The notes beneath the pieces were generated by a model that did not search any database, was not told the origin of the DNA, and saw nothing but the letters and a program-made list of their open reading frames with translations. Shown here one piece after another: positions 1-5,615 of a DNA stretch of 5,800 nucleotides. Within the stretch, counting starts at the first letter, position 1; each line of letters begins with the position of its first letter. Origin of the DNA: JAFRXK01 sp045603305 (lineage in GTDB: Bacteria; Bacillota; Clostridia; Lachnospirales; Lachnospiraceae); the NCBI GenBank assembly GCA_045603305.1, contig JAZULV010000001.1:1-5800 (forward strand), in the 5' to 3' direction. A program made the position numbers and the translations under genes.

Positions 1-1
1 C

Positions 2-1726
2 ACCCCGGTGGTCATCGCATACATCGTAGTATTCACCATAGCCAGCCTTGCACTTGTTATGATGATCCACCACGCTTTTGCGGCGACTATGACAAATCGC
101 ATCCATCAGTTGGGCATTTTGCAAAGCATTGGTGCAACACCTCGACAAATCAAATCTACGCTTGTCAATGAAGTGGTGGTTTTGTCTTTGCCTGCCATTA
201 TTGCTGGAAACATTATCGGTATTGGCTTATGTTGGGCGGTTATGAGCATTATTATTGGCTCAACTGCTAATTTGCGTGATTACACCTTGACCTTTACCTA
301 TCATCCGATTGTGTTTATTGGCTCATTTGGGTTTTCAATGCTGACTGCTGCAGTATCTGCGTGGATTCCTGCAAGAAAGCTCAGCCGTATTACACCGTTA
401 GAGGCAATACATTACGGAAATGAACCAATGATTAAGAGAGTGAAGAAATATCGTATTCACTCCGCTATTTTCGGTATTTATGGTGAGATGGCACGTAAAT
501 CCTTATTTGTTAGACGTAAGGCTATGAGAGTTGGTACAATATCCATTCTCTTGGCGGTGTTTGCTTGCATCTCAATCCTGAATATGCTTGGCGTGTCTGG
601 GCTTAGTACGCAAAGAACCTACTTTGACCGTTACAAAAATAACTGGGATTTTCTCGTTACCGTCAAGGGTGACACTTATAGCGAAGAATTGCTGAATGAT
701 ATTAGAAACACAGAAGATGTAACGGGCTGTATTGTTCATCGAATTGTAAATAGCAATACGGGGATCCCTGCGGATTATCTTAGTGCTGATGTGGGGAAGC
801 TGAGTCTTGAAAAACTCAACAGTAGATTCGCAGCTAACGAAGCGGGTGCTTATAACACAAAAGTGCCGATTTTCATTTTGGATGACAAGAGCTTCGCAGA
901 ATATCGTGGTGATGCAAACGATGCTAATGTAGTTGCAGTAAATATCATTTGGGATAGTGTCAACTCAGAAAGAACAGATCGTCAGTATGTACCATTCTTG
1001 AATGAAGGCAAAGAGATTGTTTTGAATGTAAACGGAAAGGATATTCCCGTTTCTGCATTTAGCGATGCCTTGCCTGTATTGAGAGAAGAATTAACGCAGT
1101 ATGCATTGACACTTGTTATGTCTGAAAGCTATTACGCAACCCTTGGTTTCGATTTGAAAGCTGAGGAGACAATTTACACTCTTAAAATGACAGACGAAAG
1201 CAAGAATGATACACTTGAGGAAAAATTGCAGAGATTGTTAGAAGCATATCCCAACTACGCCTTTGAAGGTCGTGTGCAAGAACTTAAAGATGAGATGCAG
1301 ATACAGCAAGGTTTACGAATGATTATTTATCTATTCACCGGAATACTGACCTGCATCGGCCTTGCCAATATCTTTGCATCTGCTTTGGGACAGATTCATC
1401 AGCGCAAGCGTGAATTTGCAAGATACTTTGCAGTTGGTTTAACACCAAAAGGTGCAGCAAAGATTTTGGCTTGGGAAGCCGCTATTGTTGCATTCCGTCC
1501 GATTTTGTTGACTATAATAGTAAATATCCCGTTGATGGCATTGATGCTTGATGCTGGGGGAATTACCGCAGGCGATTTCATTGCCAAGCGTTTGCCACTG
1601 ATTCCTGCAATTCTGCTCTTTGTGGCAGTTGTCGGTTTTGTGGCATTGGCTTACTACTTGGGTGGTAAAAAGATTTGCAATATGAATCTTGTCGAAGCAA
1701 TTAAGGATGATACACTTATGTTGTAA
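2..1726 (+). CDS. ABC transporter permease, FtsX/MacB type, 5'-truncated by window edge
   Basis: This is the membrane subunit of an ABC exporter; its ATPase partner is not in view. The frame is open to the first bases, so the true start lies upstream; the GTG at 8 falls inside a membrane helix and is not a start. Counting from that GTG, hydrophobic segments lie near residues 3-24, 55-83, 100-120, 175-196, 437-459, 489-514 and 530-551. Two FtsX modules are visible. The first carries the cytoplasmic loop LGILQSIGATPRQI (35-48) and ends at SRITPLEAI (126-134). The second carries KREFARYFAVGLTPKGA (467-483) and ends at NLVEAI (560-565). Between them, residues about 200-435 form a large soluble domain, presumably outside the cell. 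This two-module plan matches the Firmicute exporters often tied to peptide-antibiotic resistance or lipoprotein transport, but the substrate is unknown. No convincing terminator follows the stop. Family call is firm; role is inference. Confidence 0.9.
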   Translation, partial: TPVVIAYIVVFTIASLALVMMIHHAFAATMTNRIHQLGILQSIGATPRQIKSTLVNEVVVLSLPAIIAGNIIGIGLCWAVMSIIIGSTANLRDYTLTFTYHPIVFIGSFGFSMLTAAVSAWIPARKLSRITPLEAIHYGNEPMIKRVKKYRIHSAIFGIYGEMARKSLFVRRKAMRVGTISILLAVFACISILNMLGVSGLSTQRTYFDRYKNNWDFLVTVKGDTYSEELLNDIRNTEDVTGCIVHRIVNSNTGIPADYLSADVGKLSLEKLNSRFAANEAGAYNTKVPIFILDDKSFAEYRGDANDANVVAVNIIWDSVNSERTDRQYVPFLNEGKEIVLNVNGKDIPVSAFSDALPVLREELTQYALTLVMSESYYATLGFDLKAEETIYTLKMTDESKNDTLEEKLQRLLEAYPNYAFEGRVQELKDEMQIQQGLRMIIYLFTGILTCIGLANIFASALGQIHQRKREFARYFAVGLTPKGAAKILAWEAAIVAFRPILLTIIVNIPLMALMLDAGGITAGDFIAKRLPLIPAILLFVAVVGFVALAYYLGGKKICNMNLVEAIKDDTLML

Positions 1727-1761
1727 ATAAGAATTTCTAACTCTAATCAATTGTATCAGAG

Positions 1762-2339
1762 CTATAAATCACACATACAAATTAAAACAAACGCCCTTGT
1801 TCCCAATATATTGGTAGCAAGGGCATCCTTAAAATTATTTAATGCACCGTTTCTTCCTTTAAGTTTGAATCGAGTAATCAATTCAAGGTGTGCACACTGA
1901 TTTCTCATCTCTTTCAATATAAACAATGCCTGCTCAAATGCCTTTGCATCCGTCAGTGTAAGGCCAAAATCTTTTAACACTTTTCAAATGAATTAAATCG
2001 ATTTGTCATATTGGTATCTGTTACTGGCGGAGCACTATAGTATGCTGGATTTAAATAATTTAAAGTGTCCGCTGTTCTGCAATATGTAGCTGCAAAATTA
2101 TATGATATTGATGTTCGAAGTCTGGCCTCCACATCAAATATTTTAAATAACGTATATTTTTTTAATTTCATATCAAAGAAAAATTGATCTCGAAAATCTT
2201 CAAAATACACATTTTCATACTATTTATTAGGAACATTCTTTTTTAAAAGTATAGATTCAAACCCATTAATTACATCAAAATAATTATATTGACTTAAAAC
2301 CCTCGCAGCTTTCTTTCTGTTTTTGAATTTCAGCCCTCT
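1762..2339 (-). pseudogene. Broken Abi_2 (AbiD/AbiF-like) abortive-infection protein with HEPN-type motif
   Basis: Read on the minus strand from 2339 downward, the frame begins RGLKFKNRKKAARVL, followed by YFDVINGFES, YFEDFRDQFFFDMKLKK, EARLRTSISYNFA and NPAYY. This is the characteristic N-terminal pattern of the Abi_2 family (Pfam PF07751), phage-defence proteins of roughly 300 residues. The frame is hit by a TAG at 2220-2222, between VPNK and YENV, exactly where the family continues. A second break lies at 1974-1980: the first frame stops after NRFNSFEKC, and the family resumes in another frame as LKDFGLTLTDAKAFEQALF, then RNQCAH (1888-1905). RNQCAH fits the R-x4-H signature of HEPN ribonucleases. 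Only about 145 codons separate RGLKF from RNQCAH; from memory of the family I expect about 50-70 more, so an internal deletion accompanies the frameshift. The N-terminus is also missing, replaced by TnpV-like sequence. It is almost certainly non-functional. Family call is by pattern, not by search. Confidence 0.82.
1780..1824 (-). terminator. Candidate intrinsic terminator at the end of the Abi remnant
   Basis: Arms GCCCTTG (1793-1799) and CAAGGGC (1818-1824) enclose the perfect palindrome CCAATATATTGG (1803-1814) on the same axis. Of the three bases between on each side, one pairs normally and one as G-T, leaving one mismatch in a stem of about 16 positions. On the minus strand the stem is followed by GTTTGTTTTAATTT, a T-rich tail. 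On the plus strand it is followed by ATCCTTAAAATT, which is poorer, so minus-strand use is favoured. The minus reading frame of the Abi remnant runs through the hairpin and stops at 1762, which suggests that the original stop lay before it and was lost to a frame change. Confidence 0.55.
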
Positions 2340-2581
2340 TCCAAGCTGACCTGCGCCTGCTCGTTTATATCAGCAAGATAAGTCCAGAGCTGACAACTCA
2401 ACATCAAATCATTAAACAATACTGGATTATGCTTCCTTAAATATTCTCGATGCATACATCCATATTTTCCGATAGGGCGTTCCTCCTCCGGCAACTTCAA
2501 ATCCGGTATGTAATATTCCCCAATCAGTACATAATCAATTCTGCTTTTCGTAATTCTTTCTTTTATCGCATTTGACCTCTT
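2330..2581 (-). pseudogene. tnpV: TnpV-like transposon protein fragment, start lost and C-terminus truncated
   Basis: An 83-codon minus-strand frame between TGA codons at 2582-2584 and 2330-2332 reads IKERITKSRIDYVLIGEYY, then IPDLKLPEEERPIGKYG, then HREYLRKHNPVLFNDLMLS and LWTYLADINEQAQ. I recognise this as the TnpV family, small proteins of unknown function encoded in Tn4451-type and other clostridial mobile elements, normally about 115-125 residues. The usual initiator methionine before KERITKSRIDY is here an ATA (2564-2566), with AGAGG-like bases upstream, so the start codon appears mutated. Homology stops just after NEQAQ; about 40 C-terminal residues are gone and the Abi_2 remnant begins in another frame within a few bases. 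This is debris from a mobile element and does not itself prove that an intact transposon is nearby. No recombinase gene is in the window. Confidence 0.75.
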
Positions 2582-2730
2582 TCACAACATATTCATCATA
2601 GCTTGACTTCATCTGTCGCAAAAGTGTCGTAAATTCAGTTTGGATTTGAAAAAAATCCTTTATTTTCAAAGGTTTCCAGAACTATTTTCGTCACCTGTCG
2701 TGGCAGATGAATTTCAAGAATATCGGTGTT
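2571..2730 (-). pseudogene. Unrecognised C-terminal gene fragment just upstream of the TnpV remnant
   Basis: On the minus strand, one frame reads NTDILEIHLPRQVTKIV and continues ETFENKGFF before stopping at TGA 2635-2637. Removing one base from the T7 run (A7 at 2649-2655 on the plus strand) joins it to a second frame reading QIQTEFTTLLRQMKSS and YDEYVVKEVK. The result is about 53 residues of protein-like, charged sequence that would end next to the TnpV start; the codon after EVK is TGC where TGA would end the gene. The spacing suggests the tail of the gene that once preceded tnpV in the same element. I do not recognise the family. The frame extends upstream into the MarR promoter region, but no start codon or ribosome binding site supports a real gene. 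It could also be chance coding-like sequence. Confidence 0.4.
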
Positions 2731-2772
2731 AAGAAGCAGGATTAGTGAGTATAAAACAGCGCAGAATAAAAA

Positions 2773-2788
2773 TGTTGACAAGTCAACG
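2773..2788. promoter_or_regulatory. Operator 1, palindrome over the -35 box
   Basis: TGTTGA-CAAG-TCAACG is an inverted repeat (core GTTGAC, AA, GTCAAC, perfect) that contains the whole -35 hexamer. A second copy of the same pattern lies 37 bases downstream, centre to centre. Size and symmetry fit a winged-helix MarR dimer site, and the neighbouring gene encodes such a protein, so autorepression is the natural inference. Confidence 0.8.
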
Positions 2789-2803
2789 TCTTAAGAGTAT
2801 AAT
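2775..2803 (+). promoter_or_regulatory. Consensus sigma-A promoter of the marR-adh-degV operon
   Basis: TTGACA (2775-2780) and TATAAT (2798-2803) both match the housekeeping consensus at every position and are separated by the ideal 17 bases. Transcription should begin near 2809-2812, giving an untranslated leader of about 70 bases before the MarR start. A promoter this strong is expected to need repression, and two matching palindromes sit on it. Confidence 0.92.
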
Positions 2804-2809
2804 GGCGAA

Positions 2810-2825
2810 TGTTGATTTGTCAACA
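2810..2825. promoter_or_regulatory. Operator 2, palindrome at the transcription start
   Basis: TGTTGA-TTTG-TCAACA is a 16-base inverted repeat with perfect 6-base arms, matching operator 1 at all arm positions but the last. It begins 6 bases after the -10 box and so covers the likely start of transcription. Binding here and at the -35 box would block polymerase twice. Confidence 0.8.
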
Positions 2826-2866
2826 ACTAAATGAACTTTTAATTAGATATGATACAAATTTATAAG

Positions 2867-2872
2867 AAGGAG
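2867..2872 (+). promoter_or_regulatory. Ribosome binding site of the MarR gene
   Basis: AAGGAG lies 8 bases before the ATG at 2881. This fixes the start codon; no other in-frame start upstream has a comparable site. Confidence 0.88.
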
Positions 2873-2880
2873 AAAGGACT

Positions 2881-3333
2881 ATGCTTAGCCGTTTTGAACA
2901 GTTTTCGACTGTAATATCTGATATATACAGGTATATTCAGAATATCGAAAGGAATGAAATGATAAAGTACGGATATAAAGGTGCCTTTGCCCAGTATCTT
3001 GTTGCGATGAAGCATCACAGTGAAGGAATCACCGCTACAAGACTCTGTGAAATATGCGGTAAAGATAAGGCGGCAGTTTCAAGGGTTATTGCGGAGATGC
3101 AGGAGAAGGGGCTTGTAGTAAAAGATAATATTAATGACAAGGTCTATAGGGCAAAGCTTAAATTAACTGAAGAAGGCGTGAAAGCAGCAGAGTTTGTCTG
3201 CCAGAGAGCGATGATGGCGGTTGCGGCAGTCGGTAAAGAGATGAGTGATGAGGACAGAAAGATTTTTTATGCATCACTTAATATGATTGCAGCAAACTTA
3301 AGAACACTTAGTAAGGAAGGAATACCTCAGTAA
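2881..3333 (+). CDS. MarR-family winged-helix transcriptional regulator
   Basis: A 150-residue DNA-binding regulator of usual MarR length. N- and C-terminal helices (about 1-30 and 97-145) should form the dimer interface. The winged helix-turn-helix spans about 48-96: ITATRLCEICGKDKAAVSR holds the helix-turn-helix, with the recognition helix around 62-75 (DKAAVSRVIAEMQE). KGLVVKDNINDKVYRAKLKL forms the wing, followed by the typical LTEEG. Cysteines at 56 and 59 (a CxxC) and at 107 could in principle sense oxidants or electrophiles, but this is speculation. The gene has its own strong promoter with two matching palindromes, so it probably represses itself and the two genes downstream. Its stop overlaps the next ATG by one base (TAATG), indicating translational coupling with the alcohol dehydrogenase. 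Family assignment is firm; the ligand is unknown. Confidence 0.93.
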   Translation: MLSRFEQFSTVISDIYRYIQNIERNEMIKYGYKGAFAQYLVAMKHHSEGITATRLCEICGKDKAAVSRVIAEMQEKGLVVKDNINDKVYRAKLKLTEEGVKAAEFVCQRAMMAVAAVGKEMSDEDRKIFYASLNMIAANLRTLSKEGIPQ

Positions 3334-4538
3334 TGAATATAATCACTAGAACAGGCTGCAGAATTTTTCAGTTAGCTTTTCGCGCGGCACTGCCTATTTT
3401 ACCATATAGAGAGCCGAAAGTTTTTAACAGTGTAAAGGAGATACCGGCATTGTTAAATAGTCTCGAAGTACAATCGGTTCTGCTTGTAACAGATAAATAT
3501 TTAAGAAATGCCAAGATTACAGCACCATTGGAAATGCTGCTTAAGGAAGCAAAGATTAATTGCGTGGTATATGATGACACCTGCGCGAACCCTACCATCG
3601 ACAATGTGGAAGCAGCAAGAGCAATGTATATCGGGAACAACTGCCGGTGTTTGATTGCTTTTGGCGGAGGTTCTTCTATAGACTGTGCAAAGGCTGTGGG
3701 AGCACGTATTGCACGTCCGAATAAATCTATAAGTCAGCTTAAAGGCATTCTTAAAGTTATAAAGAAAACACCACCATTGATTGCAATTCCTACAACTGCC
3801 GGCACAGGCAGTGAAGTGACCCTTGCAGCAGTTATCACTGATGCTGCTACGCATCACAAGTGTCCTATGAATGATTTTCCACTTATACCTTCTTATGCGG
3901 TGCATGATCCGGAGGTAACATTTACGCTTCCGCCATCACTTACCGCAACTACAGGAATGGATGCATTGACTCATGCGGTAGAAGCTTATATTGGTCGCTC
4001 TACCACTAAAGAGACACGCAGGATGGCACTGGAAGCTACGACACTTATATTTAATAATATTGAGAAAGCATATAATAATGGCACAGACCGCGCGGCAAGA
4101 GCAAATATGCTTCGTGCCGCATATCTTGCCGGTAATGCCTTTTCACAGTCCTACGTAGGTTATATCCACGCAGTAGCCCATTCCCTTGGCGGACAGTATA
4201 ACATTCCTCACGGACTTGCAAATTCAGTACTCATGCCGATTGTATTAGATGAGTATGGTAAGAGTGCTTATAAAAAACTGCATAAGCTGGGTATGGCGGC
4301 AGGAGTTGCAACCGATAAGCAGTCCCACGAAGAAGGGGCAAAAGCATTTATTTCAGCTATTCGTAAGCTCAACAGCAATATGAACATACCCGAAACACTT
4401 AAAGGTATAGAAGCAAAGGATATTCCTGCTATGGCAAAGCATGCTGCAAGGGAAGCAAACCCATTGTATCCCGTGCCTAAGCTTATGGATAGAAAAGAAC
4501 TTGAAAGATTCTATTATATGGTGTCGGGAAATAAATAA
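3333..4538 (+). CDS. Iron-containing (group III) alcohol dehydrogenase
   Basis: A 401-residue cytoplasmic NAD(P)-dependent oxidoreductase that should interconvert an alcohol and its aldehyde or ketone. The dinucleotide-binding region contains LLVTDK (50-55), GGGSSIDCAKAVG (111-123) and IPTTAGTGSEVT (152-163). Asp54 sits where FucO-type enzymes have the aspartate that disfavours NADP, hinting at NAD use. The metal ligands expected from the FucO family are all present: Asp210 and His214 (GMDALTHAVEAY), His279 and His293 (with the H-x13-H spacing), and the extra histidine His283 near the active site. The divalent metal, usually Fe or Zn, cannot be told from sequence. About 30 residues precede the usual fold start, including a hydrophobic stretch 11-24. 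The ATG overlaps the MarR stop; AAGGAAGG (3313-3320) lies 12 bases before it, longer than ideal, so coupling probably drives initiation. Substrate is unknown. Confidence 0.94.
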   Translation: MNIITRTGCRIFQLAFRAALPILPYREPKVFNSVKEIPALLNSLEVQSVLLVTDKYLRNAKITAPLEMLLKEAKINCVVYDDTCANPTIDNVEAARAMYIGNNCRCLIAFGGGSSIDCAKAVGARIARPNKSISQLKGILKVIKKTPPLIAIPTTAGTGSEVTLAAVITDAATHHKCPMNDFPLIPSYAVHDPEVTFTLPPSLTATTGMDALTHAVEAYIGRSTTKETRRMALEATTLIFNNIEKAYNNGTDRAARANMLRAAYLAGNAFSQSYVGYIHAVAHSLGGQYNIPHGLANSVLMPIVLDEYGKSAYKKLHKLGMAAGVATDKQSHEEGAKAFISAIRKLNSNMNIPETLKGIEAKDIPAMAKHAAREANPLYPVPKLMDRKELERFYYMVSGNK

Positions 4539-4580
4539 GTATAAGTTGGTTTATCCTAATATAAATTTTGTTAGTTTTTA

Positions 4581-4586
4581 AAGGAG
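4581..4586 (+). promoter_or_regulatory. Ribosome binding site of the DegV gene
   Basis: AAGGAG is 9 bases before the ATG at 4596. The 57-base gap after the alcohol dehydrogenase stop shows neither a good promoter nor a terminator, so the DegV gene probably shares the upstream transcript. Confidence 0.85.
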
Positions 4587-4595
4587 ATTTTAATT

Positions 4596-5438
4596 ATGAG
4601 TGTAAGAATTATTATTGATTCAACTGCAGATGTTACACCCGAGGTAAGAGCTAAGCTTACAGTTGTTCCTCTTACTATTTTCTTTGGTGAGCAGGAGTAC
4701 GTGGATGGTGTGACAATTAATCACAAAGAATTTTATGAGAAGCTTATTGAAAACGATGTGCTTCCAAAAACCAGCCAGCCGACCCCGGATGCATTTATGC
4801 AGGAGTATAAAAAGGCGGTAGATGCAGGAGATGAGGTTGTAGTAATAACCATTGCTTCTAAGCTTTCGGGTACCTTCCAGAGTGCAAATATTGCTGCAAT
4901 GGATTATGAAGACAAGATACATGTGGTTGACAGTAAGACTGCTGCAATCGGTACTGGTATACTTGCAGAGCTGGCGTTAAAGCTTGCAGAAAGTGGCATG
5001 GATGCAAAGAGTATTGCAGATTGTCTTTGTAAAGAACGCGAAAATGTTTGTCTTGTGGCTATGCTTGATACTCTTGAGTATTTAAAGCGTGGCGGCAGAA
5101 TTTCAAAGACAGTTGCCTTTGCCGGAGGACTTCTTTCAATAAAGCCTGTTATTACAATAAGAGATGGTGAGATTGAGATTCTTGGTAAGGCGAGAGGTTC
5201 ACGTCAGGGAAATAACCTTCTTATTAAGGAAATTGAGGTTGCCGGTGGAGTGGATTTTGAAAAACCAGTGCTTTTAGGATATACAGGACTTAGCGATGTG
5301 TTGTTGCAGAAATATGTTGAAGATAGTAGCAGCATATGGGAAGGAAATGTTGATGAATTGCATTCAACTCCAATCTGCAGCGTAATCGGAACCCATGCAG
5401 GACCGGGAGCGGTTGCAGTGGCGTTCTTTAAGAAGTAA
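4596..5438 (+). CDS. DegV family fatty-acid-binding protein (FakB-like)
   Basis: A full-length 280-residue DegV protein. In bacteria with fatty acid kinase, FakB proteins hold a fatty acid while FakA phosphorylates its carboxyl group, feeding exogenous fatty acids to phospholipid synthesis; many Clostridia carry several DegV paralogues of unproven specificity. Visible family marks: IIIDSTADV at the N-terminus (5-13), KTSQPTP (58-64, with the Thr-Ser that contacts the carboxylate), IASKLSGTFQSA (86-97), VVDSKTAAIG (110-119), LKRGGRIS (163-170), KPVITIRDGEI (183-193), ARGSRQG (199-205) and THAGPGAVAVAFF (266-278, with His267 corresponding to the conserved histidine). None of the key residues appears missing. 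It is the last gene of the MarR-led operon and is followed by a terminator. Fatty acid binding is family knowledge; its link to the dehydrogenase is inference. The kinase partner is not in the window. Confidence 0.94.
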   Translation: MSVRIIIDSTADVTPEVRAKLTVVPLTIFFGEQEYVDGVTINHKEFYEKLIENDVLPKTSQPTPDAFMQEYKKAVDAGDEVVVITIASKLSGTFQSANIAAMDYEDKIHVVDSKTAAIGTGILAELALKLAESGMDAKSIADCLCKERENVCLVAMLDTLEYLKRGGRISKTVAFAGGLLSIKPVITIRDGEIEILGKARGSRQGNNLLIKEIEVAGGVDFEKPVLLGYTGLSDVLLQKYVEDSSSIWEGNVDELHSTPICSVIGTHAGPGAVAVAFFKK

Positions 5439-5461
5439 TTTAATAAGCGTTGATAGTATGG

Positions 5462-5512
5462 ACTCTCAAGTTGACGGTCATGAAATTATGACGTGTAATT
5501 TGGGAGTTTTTT
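5462..5512 (+). terminator. Intrinsic terminator of the operon
   Basis: ACTCTCAAG (5462-5470) pairs with TTTGGGAGT (5499-5507 region) with two G-T wobbles, followed at once by a T6 tract ending at 5512. Inside the long loop a second small hairpin, GTCAT...ATGAC around 5477-5492, stacks within the first. It begins about 24 bases after the DegV stop. Confidence 0.75.
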
Positions 5513-5543
5513 GATAAGTGTTCTAAAGTGTTAAATCAAGAAA

Positions 5544-5574
5544 TTGTTAAACAAACGAAACAAACATGTATACT
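5544..5574 (+). promoter_or_regulatory. Weak possible promoter before the decayed 3' gene
   Basis: TTGTTA (5544-5549) can be paired with TGTATA (5567-5572) at 17 bases or TATACT (5569-5574) at 19 bases. The spacer contains a short direct repeat, AAACAAAC twice (5549-5556, 5558-5565). Neither fit is strong; position before a good ribosome binding site is the main support. Confidence 0.3.
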
Positions 5575-5615
5575 GGGCCAAAAATAGGACAGCTGATGTG
5601 GCAAAATTAAATCAT

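Noticed and set aside
1399..1750. Minus-strand frames opposite the permease C-terminus
   Set aside because: They overlap conserved FtsX sequence, carry no motif and have no translation signals.
1741..1761. CTCTAAT...ATCAGAG hairpin just after the permease stop as a terminator
   Set aside because: The stem is short, has a mismatch and is not followed by a T-tract.
1966..1990. Possible programmed -1 frameshift joining the two Abi-like frames
   Set aside because: The bases at the overlap do not form a good slippery heptamer, no stimulating structure is evident, the family appears to lack 50 or more residues at this point, and a nonsense codon lies upstream. Decay explains it better.
1727..2880. 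tRNA, CRISPR array or complete insertion sequence in the gene-poor stretch
   Set aside because: No cloverleaf, spaced repeats, terminal inverted repeats or transposase motif was seen; only fragments of protein genes are present.
3368..3905. Minus-strand open frames opposite the alcohol dehydrogenase
   Set aside because: They have low-complexity composition, no ribosome binding site and no recognisable domain; they mirror a well-supported plus-strand gene.
4546..4565. Separate promoter for the DegV gene (TTGGTT with TATAAA)
   Set aside because: The spacer is only 8 bases, far too short for a sigma-A promoter, so cotranscription is preferred.
4620..4922. Minus-strand open frame opposite the DegV gene
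   Set aside because: It is an antisense shadow of a clearly conserved gene with no start signals of its own.
5549..5565. AAACAAAC repeated twice as the start of a repeat array
   Set aside because: There are only two copies of a low-complexity 8-mer in AT-rich DNA; no array, CRISPR or iteron pattern continues.
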